Assembly: GCA_016926155.1 (NCBI GenBank)
Contig: JAFGPC010000051.1
Coordinates: 62,001 to 126,000, forward strand
Direction of reading: 5' to 3'
DNA from: Sedimentisphaerales bacterium
Lineage (GTDB): Bacteria; Planctomycetota; Phycisphaerae; Sedimentisphaerales; Anaerohalosphaeraceae
Length of the DNA: 64,000 nucleotides
The notes beneath the pieces are model-generated. The model was not told where the DNA came from, ran no database searches, and was given only the letters and a program-made list of their open reading frames with translations. This document shows positions 34,702 to 44,857 of this stretch, one piece after another. Every line of letters starts with the position of its first letter. The stretch's first letter is position 1. A program made the position numbers and the translations under genes.

Positions 34702-35352
34702 ATGAATATGCTAGCCTTGTCGGATATTCACTCGGATTTACGATATATTCAAACGATTGGTAAAGAACTGGTTACAGCGGATGTGGTCTTAGTGGCAGGG
34801 GATATAACGAATTTTGGCGGGGCGGCGGGTGCTTCTGAAGTAATTGAAGAATTACGCATATACAACCGGCATGTCCTTGCAGTACCGGGCAATTGTGACG
34901 GAGTAGAGGTCAATCATTTTCTAGCTGCCGAAGGAATCAGCCTCCATTGTCGCCGTATCGATATGAACGGAGTGGCGTTTGGGGGATTGTGTCATTGGCT
35001 GGATTGTAAAAAGGAATTACAACAGGGGGAACCTGCACGGGATGGATATGGATTGATCGAATCCCGCCTGAAGGGAGCAGACCAGATAGTGCTCGTAACA
35101 CATCAGCCGGCTTATAGAACAAAGATGGACAATAAACACGGACATCACGCCGGTAGCCGGGAGACACGGGCGTTGATCGAGCGTCTTGAACCCGTACTTG
35201 CGATTTCTGGACACATCCACGAGGCGATAGGGACCGATCAACTCGGCAAGACAATACTGCTCAATCCCGGTCCGCTCTGCCGTGGTTGTTATGCACGAAT
35301 TACATTATCGGACGACAGCCTGCAAGTGGAATTGTGCCACGTCAATCGATGA
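34702..35352 (+). CDS. Calcineurin-like metallophosphoesterase
   Basis: A 216-residue cytoplasmic phosphoesterase with the dinuclear-metal motifs in order: LALSDIHSDL (DxH), VLVAGDITNFG (GDxxxxG), VPGNCDG (GNCD), VTHQPAY, and SGHIHEAIG (GHxH). It ends LLNPGPLCRGCYARITL, as in the YfcE-like and archaeal phosphoesterases, which hydrolyse phosphodiesters or phosphoproteins. The substrate is unknown. A GAGGGA site precedes the ATG by six bases. It has no obvious functional tie to its neighbours. Confidence 0.92.
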   Translation: MNMLALSDIHSDLRYIQTIGKELVTADVVLVAGDITNFGGAAGASEVIEELRIYNRHVLAVPGNCDGVEVNHFLAAEGISLHCRRIDMNGVAFGGLCHWLDCKKELQQGEPARDGYGLIESRLKGADQIVLVTHQPAYRTKMDNKHGHHAGSRETRALIERLEPVLAISGHIHEAIGTDQLGKTILLNPGPLCRGCYARITLSDDSLQVELCHVNR

Positions 35353-35399
35353 ATGCGGTTTTCACTCTAATAACGAATTTCTCTCTGTATCACGACGCG

Positions 35400-35435
35400 A
35401 TAGAATCGATTTTTTTACCTATAAATGGATTCTAT
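35400..35435. repeat. Inverted repeat upstream of cheV
   Basis: Arms ATAGAATC (35400-35407) and GATTCTAT (35428-35435) are exact complements with a 20-base, T-rich middle. They lie about 90 bases before the cheV start and could form a hairpin or a regulator site. No U-run follows the second arm, so it is not a clear terminator for the phosphoesterase gene. Confidence 0.4.
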
Positions 35436-35523
35436 TATGGTTTGTCGTTCTCCGCCAGCCGATATGAATGTCGAGTTTTGATATATGCGGCCAATGTCCG
35501 CGCTGAAAAGCAAGGAGACAGCA

Positions 35524-36471
35524 ATGTCGAATGAGATTCTTCTTGAAGCGGGTACGAATGAGATGGAGTTGTTGGTTTTCCGTCTCGGCTCAACCCCGTT
35601 TGGAATCAATGTGGCAAAAGTGCGAGAAATTATCCAACGACCCAAAACGATTGTCATTCCCCGTTCCCCGTTGGCGGTCGAGGGAAGCTTTCGTCTACGG
35701 GAGCGAGTCCTGACATTGTTGAATCTTGGCCGTTATTTTACCATGGAAAGTGAAAAAATGCGAGCCGGTGAAGGGATGATTATTGTCGTTGAGTTCAATA
35801 GCATCACCTGTGGAGTTTTGGTAGACTCGGTTGAGCGGATCTATCGGCTTCACTGGGACCAGATTGAATCTCCTTCGCAATTTCTGATTCGCATGTCTAT
35901 CCCGGTAACGGGTGTGGTAAAAGTGGCTGATGAGATTGTGCAGATCGCCGACTTCGAGACGATTGTCGGTACAATTTTGGGTGTACAAAGCGCGACAATG
36001 CTGGATACTAATTCGCAGGAACAGACTAAAGAGGAATTCGCGGATGCTCGGATTATCCTGGCCGATGATTCCCACATATTACGCAATAATCTGGAAAGCA
36101 TTCTACGACGCGCGGGATTTGAAAACCTGACGATATGTAATGATGGACAGGAAGTGTGGGATCAGATTCAGCGCCGAAAGAATGAGCCGAACGGCCCCTG
36201 CGACCTGGTCCTGACTGATATCGAGATGCCGCGGATGGATGGTCTCCATCTGACCAGGAGAATCAAGGAAGATACGGCCTTAAAAAATATCCCTGTCATT
36301 TTGTTCAGCTCACTGATCACTGACGACAACCGACGGAAAGGACAAGCCGTCGGTGCTGATGCCCAAGTCAGCAAGCCGGACAGCCGCCAGATGATCGAAT
36401 ATATCCGCGAGTTTCTACGAAAACGATTTTCCAGAGCCGCCGAGTTGTCGTGTGCAACGGCGTCTGAATAA
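35524..36471 (+). CDS. cheV: Chemotaxis protein CheV (CheW-receiver fusion)
   Basis: A 315-residue chemotaxis coupling protein. Residues of about 10-160 are a CheW domain (FGINVAKVREIIQRP, GSFRLRERVLTLLNLGRYF), linking receptors to CheA. Residues of about 174-300 are a receiver with acid pair Asp181-Asp182, phospho-acceptor Asp232 in LVLTDIEMPRMDG, and Lys284 in VSKPD, so it should be phosphorylated by CheA during adaptation. The start at 35524 has an AAGGAGA site; an upstream in-frame ATG at 35485 is less likely. No other chemotaxis genes are present, but flagellar operons lie 10-28 kb away. Confidence 0.95.
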   Translation: MSNEILLEAGTNEMELLVFRLGSTPFGINVAKVREIIQRPKTIVIPRSPLAVEGSFRLRERVLTLLNLGRYFTMESEKMRAGEGMIIVVEFNSITCGVLVDSVERIYRLHWDQIESPSQFLIRMSIPVTGVVKVADEIVQIADFETIVGTILGVQSATMLDTNSQEQTKEEFADARIILADDSHILRNNLESILRRAGFENLTICNDGQEVWDQIQRRKNEPNGPCDLVLTDIEMPRMDGLHLTRRIKEDTALKNIPVILFSSLITDDNRRKGQAVGADAQVSKPDSRQMIEYIREFLRKRFSRAAELSCATASE

Positions 36472-36497
36472 ACCGGCTCTGTTAGGCGAACAAAACT

Positions 36498-38138
36498 CTA
36501 TTTCCGTTTTACTCTGACGGATTCCTTGATTCGCTGAATATGGCCGCGCCCCAACGCCTTGACCTCGCAATTCAGTTCAAAGTAACGTCGAATCTTACTG
36601 TCATCGAGAATCCCGAAACAATCGATGATCGCGATCGGCTGACCGGCCCATTTCACGATCTGATCCGGATCCAGGTTCAGGTATGGCTCATGTGGTACAG
36701 CCAGAATCAGGGCTTCAGCGCCTTTGATTGCTACGGACAGATCATTCTGTATACGCATATCCGGCAAATGATCCTGGTTCCGGAAGAAACGAGCCCAGCT
36801 ATGGCCCGGAGCAGGATACGTATCCTGTTTTTCCAGTTCATACCAGTGTTCCATGTAGGGATCATGGATGCGCATCTCCGCCCCCATCTCGGTCAGCCTT
36901 CGGACGACGATTTCCGAGCCGCTGTAACGGGTATCGGCGACATCCTGACGATAGCTGGCCCCGCAGATCAGCACATTGGCACCGGCAATATAACGGCCCA
37001 TATTCCGCAATGCATCGCGTGTGAGGGTGGCTACGTGCAGACCGCGGGTATCATTGATGTCGATAGCGGCTGTGGTAATCTTAAAGATATCGTCATCAAA
37101 ACCGAGCAGGTGCTTATAAGCCCAGTATCCCAGTCCGCCATCCTTGGGCAGGCAATACCCACCAATGCCCGGACCGGGAAAGATGATATTGCTGTGTGTG
37201 GGGCGCATTTTGATGGCCTTGATGACTTTGATCAGGTCCACACCATTACGCTCGGCAAACAGGGACCATTCATTCAAGAATGCCAGAATGGTCGCACGAT
37301 ACGAATTTTCAACGATCTTGGTAGTTTCCGATTCAATGGGGCGATCCATGACGGTCAGAGGAAAGTTTTCGGTGTTGAGCACTTCACGGAGGAACTTTTC
37401 CACGCGTTGTCGGGCTTCGGCGTTACATCCGGAACAGACGCGCCAAAAATCGCGGATGGAGGCGACATATTCTCTGCCGGGCATGACACGTTCAAAGCTG
37501 TGAGCCAGTAAAGGCTCGGTGTTGATACCACGGGTTTTGAATGCCTTTTTCATGATGGGCCAGGCGACAAACTCGGTAGTGCCGGGGGCGACGGTGGTTT
37601 CGATCAGCGTCAGGCAATGGGCCGGCACTTTTTTGCCGATCGTCCGCATGGTGGCTTCCAGAGCCTTCATATCGGCCTGACCGGTGCGGAGATTTCCCAG
37701 ATCGCGTTTGCTGTAATCGCACTGCACATCGACCACAACGCAGTCGGCCAGCGTGAGGCAGTCGCTGTTGAACGTGGCAGTCAGGGTCTTTTTTTCGTTG
37801 ACGCATCTGACAATCATGGGATCGACTTCAGGATCCTCGGCCTTGACGGGAGATTCGCCTCGGTTGAGCAGTGGAATCTTCCAGTAGCTGCGCGTGCTGG
37901 GCCGCTGGCAGCCGATAACGAACTTGTTGGGTTTGCCGGTGGATGGATCAACGGTGTCGGCTATGATAGCGGCCATAACCGCACCGACAAATCCAACGCC
38001 CATGACGACAACGATTTCCTTGCCTTCACTTCGAGCGGACTGGGTTAATTTTTCAAGCCGATCCATTTCTGGAGCGTATTCGTTTTCCTGGGGAATGGGA
38101 AATTGTTCCCCGGCCGGGCTTATAGAAAACTCACTCAC
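36498..38138 (-). CDS. UDP-glucose/GDP-mannose dehydrogenase family protein
   Basis: A 546-residue NAD-dependent nucleotide-sugar dehydrogenase that would oxidise a sugar C6 alcohol to a uronic acid. Rossmann motif VVVMGVGFVGAVMAAI at 43-58, TLIETTVAPGTTEFV at 177-191, and the catalytic Cys329 in GGYCLPKD are intact. A basal C-terminal Rossmann domain (NVLICGASYRQDVADTRYSGSE) completes the three-domain plan. It is about 100 residues longer than typical, mainly at the N-terminus and between motifs. The start codon is GTG with GGAGG seven bases upstream. It lies on the minus strand after the SGNH and sulfatase genes and may feed polysaccharide synthesis. Confidence 0.93.
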   Translation of the reverse strand: MSEFSISPAGEQFPIPQENEYAPEMDRLEKLTQSARSEGKEIVVVMGVGFVGAVMAAIIADTVDPSTGKPNKFVIGCQRPSTRSYWKIPLLNRGESPVKAEDPEVDPMIVRCVNEKKTLTATFNSDCLTLADCVVVDVQCDYSKRDLGNLRTGQADMKALEATMRTIGKKVPAHCLTLIETTVAPGTTEFVAWPIMKKAFKTRGINTEPLLAHSFERVMPGREYVASIRDFWRVCSGCNAEARQRVEKFLREVLNTENFPLTVMDRPIESETTKIVENSYRATILAFLNEWSLFAERNGVDLIKVIKAIKMRPTHSNIIFPGPGIGGYCLPKDGGLGYWAYKHLLGFDDDIFKITTAAIDINDTRGLHVATLTRDALRNMGRYIAGANVLICGASYRQDVADTRYSGSEIVVRRLTEMGAEMRIHDPYMEHWYELEKQDTYPAPGHSWARFFRNQDHLPDMRIQNDLSVAIKGAEALILAVPHEPYLNLDPDQIVKWAGQPIAIIDCFGILDDSKIRRYFELNCEVKALGRGHIQRIKESVRVKRK

Positions 38139-38187
38139 GATCTATCCTCCACATTTTATGTTGATATTATTACCTCACGGACTGGTT

Positions 38188-38916
38188 TTATGATATCGAC
38201 AACACATCAATAGGTATAAACGCAACCGGTTCGGATCCGGTGACGGCCTTGTAGATTTCCACGGCCATCTGACGAGCCCCTTCGGCGTTTGGGTGGATCT
38301 TATCGGGGAACAACTCAGGTTTATCACTCAAGGGAGTATATAAATCGATCAATCCGACCCCCATCTCCTTGGCGATCTGGCGGACTTTGGGAATCACACC
38401 CTCTCGGACGATTTCGTCCGAGATACCCCAGCGCACTTCATAGGCGGGTACAGGCAGGCAGATCCAGACCTTCGGATGGGCCGGCAGGGCGGCAAAGCTC
38501 TTGATCATATCCTTGTAATCGCGGACAAATTCGTCGCTGTATTTCCAGTTTTGCGGCTTGGTGTCGTTGGTGCCCAGCTTGATAATGACCACGTTGGGAT
38601 TATAGAGCAGGGCCTGCTGATAGGCCTGCTGATCCCAGTACGGCAGATCTCCATCACGCAGCAGGGTTGCGCCACTGACACCGAAATTTCGTGTTTGCCA
38701 TTTGTCGCCGAGCATTTTACCCAGTTGCAGCGGATAGTGATTGTTCTCACGGTCCTGAATCCCGGCGCCAAAGGTGATACTGTCTCCGATACATGCCACC
38801 CGAATCGTCTCGGTGTAGTCGGCTGGATTGATTGTCTGTTGTGAACCTCCGACGCAACCAGGTAAAAGGATACAAGACAATAGTACCAATAGAGAACAAA
38901 TTATATGGGTTTTCAT
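38188..38916 (-). CDS. SGNH/GDSL hydrolase lipoprotein
   Basis: A 242-residue esterase-type protein. The leader ends in the lipobox LPGC, so it is exported and lipid-anchored. SGNH blocks are all visible: IGDSITFGAG (nucleophile Ser), NFGVSGATLL (Gly), LGTNDTKPQNW (Asn), and DKIHPNAEGARQMA (Asp and His). Relatives remove acetyl or other ester groups from carbohydrates. It starts 12 bases after the sulfatase stop, so the two are probably co-transcribed; desulfation and deacetylation of one sugar substrate is a reasonable inference. Confidence 0.93.
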   Translation of the reverse strand: MKTHIICSLLVLLSCILLPGCVGGSQQTINPADYTETIRVACIGDSITFGAGIQDRENNHYPLQLGKMLGDKWQTRNFGVSGATLLRDGDLPYWDQQAYQQALLYNPNVVIIKLGTNDTKPQNWKYSDEFVRDYKDMIKSFAALPAHPKVWICLPVPAYEVRWGISDEIVREGVIPKVRQIAKEMGVGLIDLYTPLSDKPELFPDKIHPNAEGARQMAVEIYKAVTGSEPVAFIPIDVLSIS

Positions 38917-38928
38917 TCTTAATCTCCC

Positions 38929-40449
38929 TTATCGTATAGATTGTTCTGGCAATTCGGTTTTCACACCTTCATCAAGGGGCATTTGATCGGGCAGGGCGCC
39001 GGTTTCTCGAAGAAGCCGCTGGAGTTCAGCTTTAAGTTTTGTAATAACATCTCCATACTTTGGATCGTTGATGAGATTGTTCCGTTCCTGGGGATCCTCC
39101 TTGAGGTTGTACAACTCGGCCATATGCCGGTCAGGTCCATCATCCCCATGGGGATAGTGAACATACTTCCATTGATTGGTACGCACACCACGGACATTAG
39201 GCGTATAAGGAAACTGTTTTTCATAATTGTATTCATAGAGCCATGCCGTTCGCCAGCCGGCCGATTTTCCTTCAAGAAGCTGGACCCAGCTCTTGCCATG
39301 GATCTTTTCCAGCGGCGGGGCATCGCAAAGCTCGAGTATGGACGGGGCCAGATCGATACTGAGCACCTGTTCGGCGATGCGGGTATTAGGTCGAATCGCC
39401 TTGGGATATCGCACTACCAGCGGCACACGGATGCTCTCTTCATGCATGGTCCGCTTGTCGATCATACCATGCTCGCCCAGTAAAAAGCCGTTATCACTGG
39501 TAAAGACAAAGATCGTATTGTCAAGCTGCCCCGTTTCCTGTAGGGCTTTGTAGACGGCGCCGACACTGTCGTCGACGGAATTGATCGTGCCGGTATAACT
39601 GCGGACAAAATCCTCAAATCGATCCACGCCTTCAGGGCTGCGGTCGGGAAAATCCTTGCGAAACTCGTAGAGCGGGCCGTAGATGCCATGCCATGTATCG
39701 AGGCGTTCGGTAATCCATTGGGGCTTGGTTTCCAGATGAAAGCCGGACTCGGGATACGGGATCTTGAGATGATCATAGATATGCCGATACTTTTCTTCCG
39801 GCATAAACGGGCCATGCGGAGCCTTTTGCCCCAGGATCATCAGAAAAGGTTTACTGGATTGGCGTTTGTTTTTTAGCCAGTCAACGGCCATATCGGTGAC
39901 GACATTGGTGTAGTATCCTTTGACCACCCTGCGTGTGCCATTGATATTGAAGGTGGTATCATAATATTTTCCCTGCCCTTTGTGGGTGATCCAGTAGTCA
40001 AATCCTGGACGTTTCTGGTCATCCTGTTCACCCATATGCCACTTTCCGATATAGGCGGTGTTATAGCCCTGTTCCTGAAGGCGACGGGGATAGCTGGCCA
40101 GATTGGTCGGATAATCGGTAAAATTGTTCATCACGCCATGCGTATGGGCATACAATCCCGATAGGAACGAAGCCCGGCTGGGAGAGCAAAGCGAGGTGGT
40201 GATGAACATATTCTCAAACCATGCACCTTCCCTGGCGAGCCGATCCAGATGAGGCGTTTTGATACCTAACAGTGGCTTGGGATAAATACCGAGGCAATCG
40301 GCTCTTTGATCGTCGGTGAAGATAACTACGACATTGGGCCGGGCAGGGGTGAGATTTCGTTCAAGAGAACCACAACCATGTAAAGTCAGCAGGGCTGAAG
40401 AACAGCCGATAGTACTGAGAAAATCCCGACGAGTCATGCCATCGTTCAT
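38929..40449 (-). CDS. Arylsulfatase-type sulfatase, Cys type
   Basis: A 506-residue exported sulfatase of the alkaline-phosphatase superfamily. The leader combines an RRDFL twin-arginine-like start with a lipobox LHGC (Cys26). Metal-binding Asp46-Asp47 sits in [11 protein letters not shown], and the sulfatase signature is [12 protein letters not shown] with Cys88 to be converted to formylglycine. [13 protein letters not shown] follows, and the C-terminus has the usual family end ([14 protein letters not shown]). The only formylglycine-enzyme-like gene in the window (11893-13017) lacks a catalytic Cys, so maturation needs another gene. I chose the start at 40449 for its GGGAGA spacing. The substrate is probably a sulfated polysaccharide. 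Confidence 0.94.
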   Translation of the reverse strand: MNDGMTRRDFLSTIGCSSALLTLHGCGSLERNLTPARPNVVVIFTDDQRADCLGIYPKPLLGIKTPHLDRLAREGAWFENMFITTSLCSPSRASFLSGLYAHTHGVMNNFTDYPTNLASYPRRLQEQGYNTAYIGKWHMGEQDDQKRPGFDYWITHKGQGKYYDTTFNINGTRRVVKGYYTNVVTDMAVDWLKNKRQSSKPFLMILGQKAPHGPFMPEEKYRHIYDHLKIPYPESGFHLETKPQWITERLDTWHGIYGPLYEFRKDFPDRSPEGVDRFEDFVRSYTGTINSVDDSVGAVYKALQETGQLDNTIFVFTSDNGFLLGEHGMIDKRTMHEESIRVPLVVRYPKAIRPNTRIAEQVLSIDLAPSILELCDAPPLEKIHGKSWVQLLEGKSAGWRTAWLYEYNYEKQFPYTPNVRGVRTNQWKYVHYPHGDDGPDRHMAELYNLKEDPQERNNLINDPKYGDVITKLKAELQRLLRETGALPDQMPLDEGVKTELPEQSIR

Positions 40450-40513
40450 GTCCATCTCCCAGCGATCCGAATGAAATACGACTTTCACCGGGAATCTATA
40501 TAAGGTAAGTGGT

Positions 40514-41302
40514 CTAGTTTATCAATCTTTTCTTGAGACGTTTGACAGCGAAAAAACTGATCAATGTGATGAAAAGTACAATATAGGAGACATCCCAAAG
40601 AAGAAGAGCGTCAAATTGTACCAGGTAAACCGCACGAAGGATACGGACAGAATGGGTCAGAGGCAGGATTTGAGCGATTGGATACACTTGGGGAGGCAGT
40701 TTGCTGATCGGAAAGACCACACCACAGAAAAAAAACATCGGTGACAGCAGTCCCGTCATATAGAAATTGAAATGATTGATTGTTTTCACGTAGGAGGTGA
40801 TCAGCAATGAAAGAGCGCCAAACATTGTACCTGTGAGAAATCCGACAAAGGGAGCGATCAGAGCATGAGGAAGATGGATGATGCGGAACAGACTCAGTAC
40901 GCATAAGACAGCGAATGAAAAGAATACGCCCTTGGTTCCGGCCCAGAGAATTTCGCCGACGATGAGGTTTTCCGCAGTAATCGGAGCGGCGAGCATGCCG
41001 TCATAAACCTTTTCAAACTCCAGCCGGATGAATGTGCCGTAGCTGCATTCAAAGGCCGCTGTCCACATGGCGGCAGTACATAGTAATCCCGTTGCCAGAT
41101 ACTCGATGTAAGCCATGTTATCCATTCGGCCGATGTAGTCTCCCAGTCCCAGTCCGATTCCACCCAGAAAGATAAGCGGTTCCAGAAAGGGAGGAAAGCC
41201 ATTGCTGATCAAATGCCGCGTATAAACGCGCACATGCCGGAACCAGACGCTGTACAGACGTCGCCAGAGAGGTGGATACAGTCGTGCATTACTGGGCGGC
41301 AT
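40514..41302 (-). CDS. ABC-2 type transporter permease (NodJ-like)
   Basis: A 262-residue inner-membrane protein with about six hydrophobic segments. The N-terminal [41 protein letters not shown] resembles NodJ/DrrB permeases. The C-terminal part includes [24 protein letters not shown] and [16 protein letters not shown], as in the ABC-2 family. It would form the membrane part of an exporter with the ATPase just upstream, whose gene it overlaps by 14 bases. The cargo (lipids, polysaccharides or drugs) cannot be told from sequence. Confidence 0.92.
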   Translation of the reverse strand: MPPSNARLYPPLWRRLYSVWFRHVRVYTRHLISNGFPPFLEPLIFLGGIGLGLGDYIGRMDNMAYIEYLATGLLCTAAMWTAAFECSYGTFIRLEFEKVYDGMLAAPITAENLIVGEILWAGTKGVFFSFAVLCVLSLFRIIHLPHALIAPFVGFLTGTMFGALSLLITSYVKTINHFNFYMTGLLSPMFFFCGVVFPISKLPPQVYPIAQILPLTHSVRILRAVYLVQFDALLLWDVSYIVLFITLISFFAVKRLKKRLIN

Positions 41303-42221
41303 TGAGGCTTCTCCCGGTGGCTTTCAGGAAAACATCCTCCAGATTTGACTGGCGGATGAGGTAATTGTCACTGTGCAGGGCAGCGGCGATCTGTTGCAGA
41401 TCGTCGATCTCATCGGCATAGAGCCGGGAAACCTCATGCGAAATATCAGCTCGCACCGAATCGAGTAAATCGCCTCTGACCAATTCATCGATCGGTTGCC
41501 CATCAAGAATTTCCAACACATAGGGTTCGATATTGTCACGCTGAAGTTGGCGAGGATTGCCCTGAAGGATGGCCAGTCCTTTGTCCATGATGATCAGTTC
41601 ATCGCAGATTTGAAAGGCCTCTTCCATGTAGTGTGTGGTCAACAGGATGGTGGTGCCCTGACGTTTGAGATGGCGGAGCTTGTCCCAGATCAAGTGACGT
41701 ACCTGGGGATCCAGACCGGTAGTCGGTTCGTCGAGGATCAACAGCCGGGGCTCATTGAGAAGTGCCCTTGCGATGACCAGTCGCCGTTTCATCCCGCCGG
41801 ATAATTCACGGATTTTGGATCGGGTTTTTTCCGACAGTTCAAGAAAATCCAACAATTCGGCGATTCGTTGTTTGGCGACAGCACCGGGTAAATTATAAAA
41901 ACGAGCGAAGATCATCAGGTTCTGGATGACATTGAGCTCTTCGTCGAGGTTGTCTTCCTGTGGTACGACGCCGGACAAATTCTTAATGGCCAGCTCATCG
42001 GTTCGCGGATCAAAGCCGAAGATGTCCATAGTGCCGCGACAGTCCCGGTCACAAGTGGCCTTGCCGTAGATCATCTTCATCATAGTTGTTTTTCCGGCGC
42101 CATTGGGACCGAGAAAACCAAAACAGGAGGCTTCAGAAACCGAAAAACTTAGATCCTGTACGGCACGTATAGGGCCGAAGGACTTGCTGATTTTCTCTAC
42201 TTTGATTACACTCTCTGCCAT
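41289..42221 (-). CDS. ABC transporter ATP-binding protein (NodI-like)
   Basis: A 310-residue ATPase subunit. Walker A GPNGAGKTT at 38-46, a Q-loop VVPQEDN, the signature LSGGMKRRL, and Walker B LLILDEPTTGLDP are intact. The D-loop and switch His (LLTTHYMEEAFQI) follow. A C-terminal extension after about residue 225 is typical of NodI/DrrA-type exporters. It pairs with the overlapping permease. I place the start at the ATG 42221, giving MAESVIKVEK; a longer frame begins with TTG at 42257. A 55-base gap separates it from the next gene upstream. Confidence 0.95.
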   Translation of the reverse strand: MAESVIKVEKISKSFGPIRAVQDLSFSVSEASCFGFLGPNGAGKTTMMKMIYGKATCDRDCRGTMDIFGFDPRTDELAIKNLSGVVPQEDNLDEELNVIQNLMIFARFYNLPGAVAKQRIAELLDFLELSEKTRSKIRELSGGMKRRLVIARALLNEPRLLILDEPTTGLDPQVRHLIWDKLRHLKRQGTTILLTTHYMEEAFQICDELIIMDKGLAILQGNPRQLQRDNIEPYVLEILDGQPIDELVRGDLLDSVRADISHEVSRLYADEIDDLQQIAAALHSDNYLIRQSNLEDVFLKATGRSLNAAQ

Positions 42222-42312
42222 ATCGGTAGTACTCAAAACGTATGGGGCAGGTTTCAAATCATCTCCCAGACAACTGCATTTTTCAACTTCAGGGTCGGTC
42301 TGCAGGTCTCAC

Positions 42313-42819
42313 TTAAAGTTTGGCGTACAACCCTTTCATGAATCCATGAAGGATCTTGGGGGCGATATCAGCCAGTTCCGGTTCGGGTTGTTCGGTCCGA
42401 GCCATCCGTTTTAAAAGATCTTTCACCTGTTCGGATTGCGATTGGAGTTGTCCGGCCATGTCGTCCGCTTCCTCGAGTTTGCCCTCGGCCATCTGTCGAA
42501 GATAGATAATAATCCGTCGGATCAATTCCTTTTCCGGAACAGGGTCGGAACTGTTGGATAGTGTTGCGCCCTCGGCGGGAGTCTGTGTTTCGTGCAGGAT
42601 ATTCTGGGTCAAATTATAGGTTTCCCGCATCATCTGCTTATATTGCTGTTCCTCTTCCTCATCAATGGGCGCGAGTTTCAGTTCCGGCTCATCATCCGAT
42701 TTAGGCATGGGAATATAGCAGCGATGCTTGCAATAGGGACAAGCTCCCCATTTACCCCCGGCTTCATCAGGTGCTTTGATCTTTTTTTTACAGGCTTCAC
42801 AGTGAAAGCTGATCGGCAT
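42313..42819 (-). CDS. Zinc-ribbon protein, function unknown
   Basis: A 168-residue soluble protein. The N-terminus has a CEACKKKIKAPDEAGGKWGACPYC zinc ribbon (two CxxC pairs), resembling short ribbons fused to many planctomycete proteins. The rest is acidic and helical, with likely coiled coil at about 105-140 (KELIRRIIIYLRQMAEGKLEEADDMAGQLQ). No catalytic motif. It follows queF on the same strand after about 29 bases. Possibly a nucleic-acid- or protein-binding adaptor; this is speculative. Confidence 0.8.
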   Translation of the reverse strand: MPISFHCEACKKKIKAPDEAGGKWGACPYCKHRCYIPMPKSDDEPELKLAPIDEEEEQQYKQMMRETYNLTQNILHETQTPAEGATLSNSSDPVPEKELIRRIIIYLRQMAEGKLEEADDMAGQLQSQSEQVKDLLKRMARTEQPEPELADIAPKILHGFMKGLYAKL

Positions 42820-42848
42820 GGTCCTGTTCCTCTTCTGATAATTCAGGA

Positions 42849-43199
42849 TTATTCCGTTTTAAACTCAGCCATAATGTCGGTTGTGATTCCTCCTCGTGGC
42901 GAAAACCGACTGGTAACGCGCATCCAGTGGGGTTGGCAGGCCCCGGCCAAATCGTCCAGAATATCATTGGTCAATTGCTCATAAAAAACACCCTTATTCC
43001 GGTATCTTTGCATATAAAATTTCAGACTTTTCAGTTCAATGCAGGTTTTATCCGGGGTGTATTCAATTGTGATTTCACCGAAATCGGGCTGGCCGGTTTT
43101 CGGGCAAAGACTGGTAAATTCCGGCACCCGGATGGTGATGGTATATTCCCTGCCGGGCCGCGGATTGTCGAATAACTCCAGATTTACTTCGTCGGCCAT
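42849..43199 (-). CDS. queF: NADPH-dependent 7-cyano-7-deazaguanine reductase
   Basis: A 116-residue unimodular reductase that converts preQ0 to preQ1 in queuosine synthesis. The active-site Cys32 lies in [19 protein letters not shown], with Asp39 in the conserved position. The substrate-binding Glu in [21 protein letters not shown] matches the QueF motif, including the E(S/L)KS(L/F)K(L/F)Y core. Size fits the short bacterial form. It is divergent from queC, sharing an 80-base intergenic region. Confidence 0.97.
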   Translation of the reverse strand: MADEVNLELFDNPRPGREYTITIRVPEFTSLCPKTGQPDFGEITIEYTPDKTCIELKSLKFYMQRYRNKGVFYEQLTNDILDDLAGACQPHWMRVTSRFSPRGGITTDIMAEFKTE

Positions 43200-43280
43200 G
43201 GTTTACCCTTGTTACAAAAGCGATTATACTATCCTGTTATCTTAACGGGACTGATTGGATTTGCAAGGGACAGCTTGGAA

Positions 43281-43970
43281 ATGAACAAAACGGCAGTAGT
43301 ACTCCTCAGTGGTGGTTTGGATTCGGCAACGACGCTTGCCATCGCACGGGATCAGGGTTTTTCATGCTTTGCGATGAGTTTTCAGTATGGGCAACGTCAT
43401 ACGGTTGAGCTCAAGGCTGCCCGACATACAGCTCAATCGCTGGGTGTAGTGGAGCATCGGTTTGTAGACATCGACTTGGGGTCATTGGGAGGATCAGCGC
43501 TAACAGATTTTTCAGTGGATGTTCCCAAAGATCGCACAGAGATTACTTCTGGTCCGATTCCTGTGACGTATGTGCCTGCTCGAAATACTATTTTTCTCAG
43601 TTATGCCCTGGCCTGGGCCGAAGTGCTCGGCGCCTTCGATATTTTCATCGGGGTCAATGCGACCGATTACAGTGGATATCCGGATTGCCGGGATGAATTT
43701 ATTACGGCTTTCGAAACAATGGCCAATCTAGCGACGGCTGCAGGGGTGGAGGGTCGGGGAAAATTCCGCATCCATACCCCGATTCTCACAATGAGCAAGT
43801 CCGAGATTATCAAGACAGGGATCAGGCTTGGAGTTGACTACAGTTTAACCCATAGCTGCTATGATCCCGATTCTCAGAATCGAGCTTGTGGACGTTGCGA
43901 CTCTTGCAGACTGAGAAAAAAAGGTTTTGCAGAAGCCGGAATACCTGATCCGACAGTATACCAACTGTAA
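43281..43970 (+). CDS. queC: 7-cyano-7-deazaguanine synthase
   Basis: A 229-residue ATP-dependent ligase that makes preQ0 from carboxydeazaguanine and ammonia for queuosine-modified tRNA. The PP-loop SGGLDS is at residues 9-14, FQYGQRH and [10 protein letters not shown] follow, and the zinc site is HSCYDPD...[16 protein letters not shown] near the C-terminus. The ATG at 43281 gives the usual [12 protein letters not shown] start; the frame is open upstream but without family similarity. Queuosine genes queD and queE are not in the window. No preQ1 riboswitch is seen in the short queF-queC gap. Confidence 0.97.
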   Translation: MNKTAVVLLSGGLDSATTLAIARDQGFSCFAMSFQYGQRHTVELKAARHTAQSLGVVEHRFVDIDLGSLGGSALTDFSVDVPKDRTEITSGPIPVTYVPARNTIFLSYALAWAEVLGAFDIFIGVNATDYSGYPDCRDEFITAFETMANLATAAGVEGRGKFRIHTPILTMSKSEIIKTGIRLGVDYSLTHSCYDPDSQNRACGRCDSCRLRKKGFAEAGIPDPTVYQL

Positions 43971-43984
43971 TCGGAGCGAAGAGA

Positions 43985-44857
43985 TTATTCACGGATCATC
44001 TCCAGGATATCGTGAGGAAGTTTGCCCGCCTCATCGGCAATCTGTCGTAGTGTGGCATCCTGAGGAACCTCAATTCCAGCCTTTTTAAGCGTATTTATAG
44101 CTTGATCCAGATTAATTCCTTCGTCGGAGCAAACCTGTTTTAGGGTCATTCGTCCAAAGCCCCGGCTTCCGCCTCCTGTCTGTCCTCCGAGCCCTCCCCC
44201 GCCATGACCTCCACGACCTTGTCCACTTCCTCTTTCCATTTTTCCGGTGGCTAGAGAATACAGTTGGTTTGGTGACAGATTGTTGCTTTTGGCTAATGTA
44301 CCAAAAATCACATCATTGGAAGGGACTTCGATTCCAGCTGTTTTCAGGTTTGATAATAAGGTTTCCAATGGGATATCGGCCTTATCCGCTAATTCATTGA
44401 GAGGTAACAATTCAGCATGCGGTATGGGGCCCTGAGCGGCGGGAGTTTCCCAATGATCCTTGAATTTATAATTCAGGGCTACGATCGAAGAAAACGGTGG
44501 CACATTCCAAAAAATGCCCAGGAAAACAGCAATACAAAAAATCACTGCAAGAAGCCAATCAAGCCGTATAGCAAAAGATCGAGTCAGACGACTCTTAAAA
44601 TAATGGATCAGCGGCCTCCAGTTATAGATTGTGTGCAGGATGGAAATGAGAATAAAGAGAAAACTGAAACACATATGCATGGCAGCCCATTGTTCCTTGT
44701 CCAGCCCAAGCAGGGTCCAGTTGGTCCAATGGGCAGTTCGCCCACGGGGACTGGCAAACAGAATCAAGCCAGTAATTGCTAAAACAAGAAAAGAAAGTGC
44801 CAGAAGAACCGACACCATGGCTCGAAAACGAAACTTTTTGCCACTAGTTTGTTCCAT
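43985..44857 (-). CDS. DUF4405-type membrane protein with tandem C-terminal repeats
   Basis: A 290-residue inner-membrane protein. Three hydrophobic segments lie at about 13-33, 58-80 and 98-118, with His residues in AMHMCFSFLFILISILHTIYNW resembling the DUF4405/cytochrome-b561-like pattern. Heme binding is possible. A Gly-rich stretch (RGGHGGGGLGGQTGGG) separates two related segments: PLETLLSNLKTAGIEVPSNDV and DQAINTLKKAGIEVPQDATL. These may be a repeated small domain. Function is unknown. It is convergent with queC across a 14-base gap. Confidence 0.8.
   Translation of the reverse strand: MEQTSGKKFRFRAMVSVLLALSFLVLAITGLILFASPRGRTAHWTNWTLLGLDKEQWAAMHMCFSFLFILISILHTIYNWRPLIHYFKSRLTRSFAIRLDWLLAVIFCIAVFLGIFWNVPPFSSIVALNYKFKDHWETPAAQGPIPHAELLPLNELADKADIPLETLLSNLKTAGIEVPSNDVIFGTLAKSNNLSPNQLYSLATGKMERGSGQGRGGHGGGGLGGQTGGGSRGFGRMTLKQVCSDEGINLDQAINTLKKAGIEVPQDATLRQIADEAGKLPHDILEMIRE

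Noticed and set aside
34674-34702. TTGACG-N17-TATTTA ending at the start codon of the phosphoesterase gene
   Set aside because: The -10 would overlap the ribosome site and ATG, leaving almost no leader; the ribosome site GAGGGA is more convincing there.
43200-43280. PreQ1 riboswitch between queF and queC
   Set aside because: The intergenic region is only about 80 bases and shows no stem-loop with the A-rich tail expected for preQ1 aptamers.
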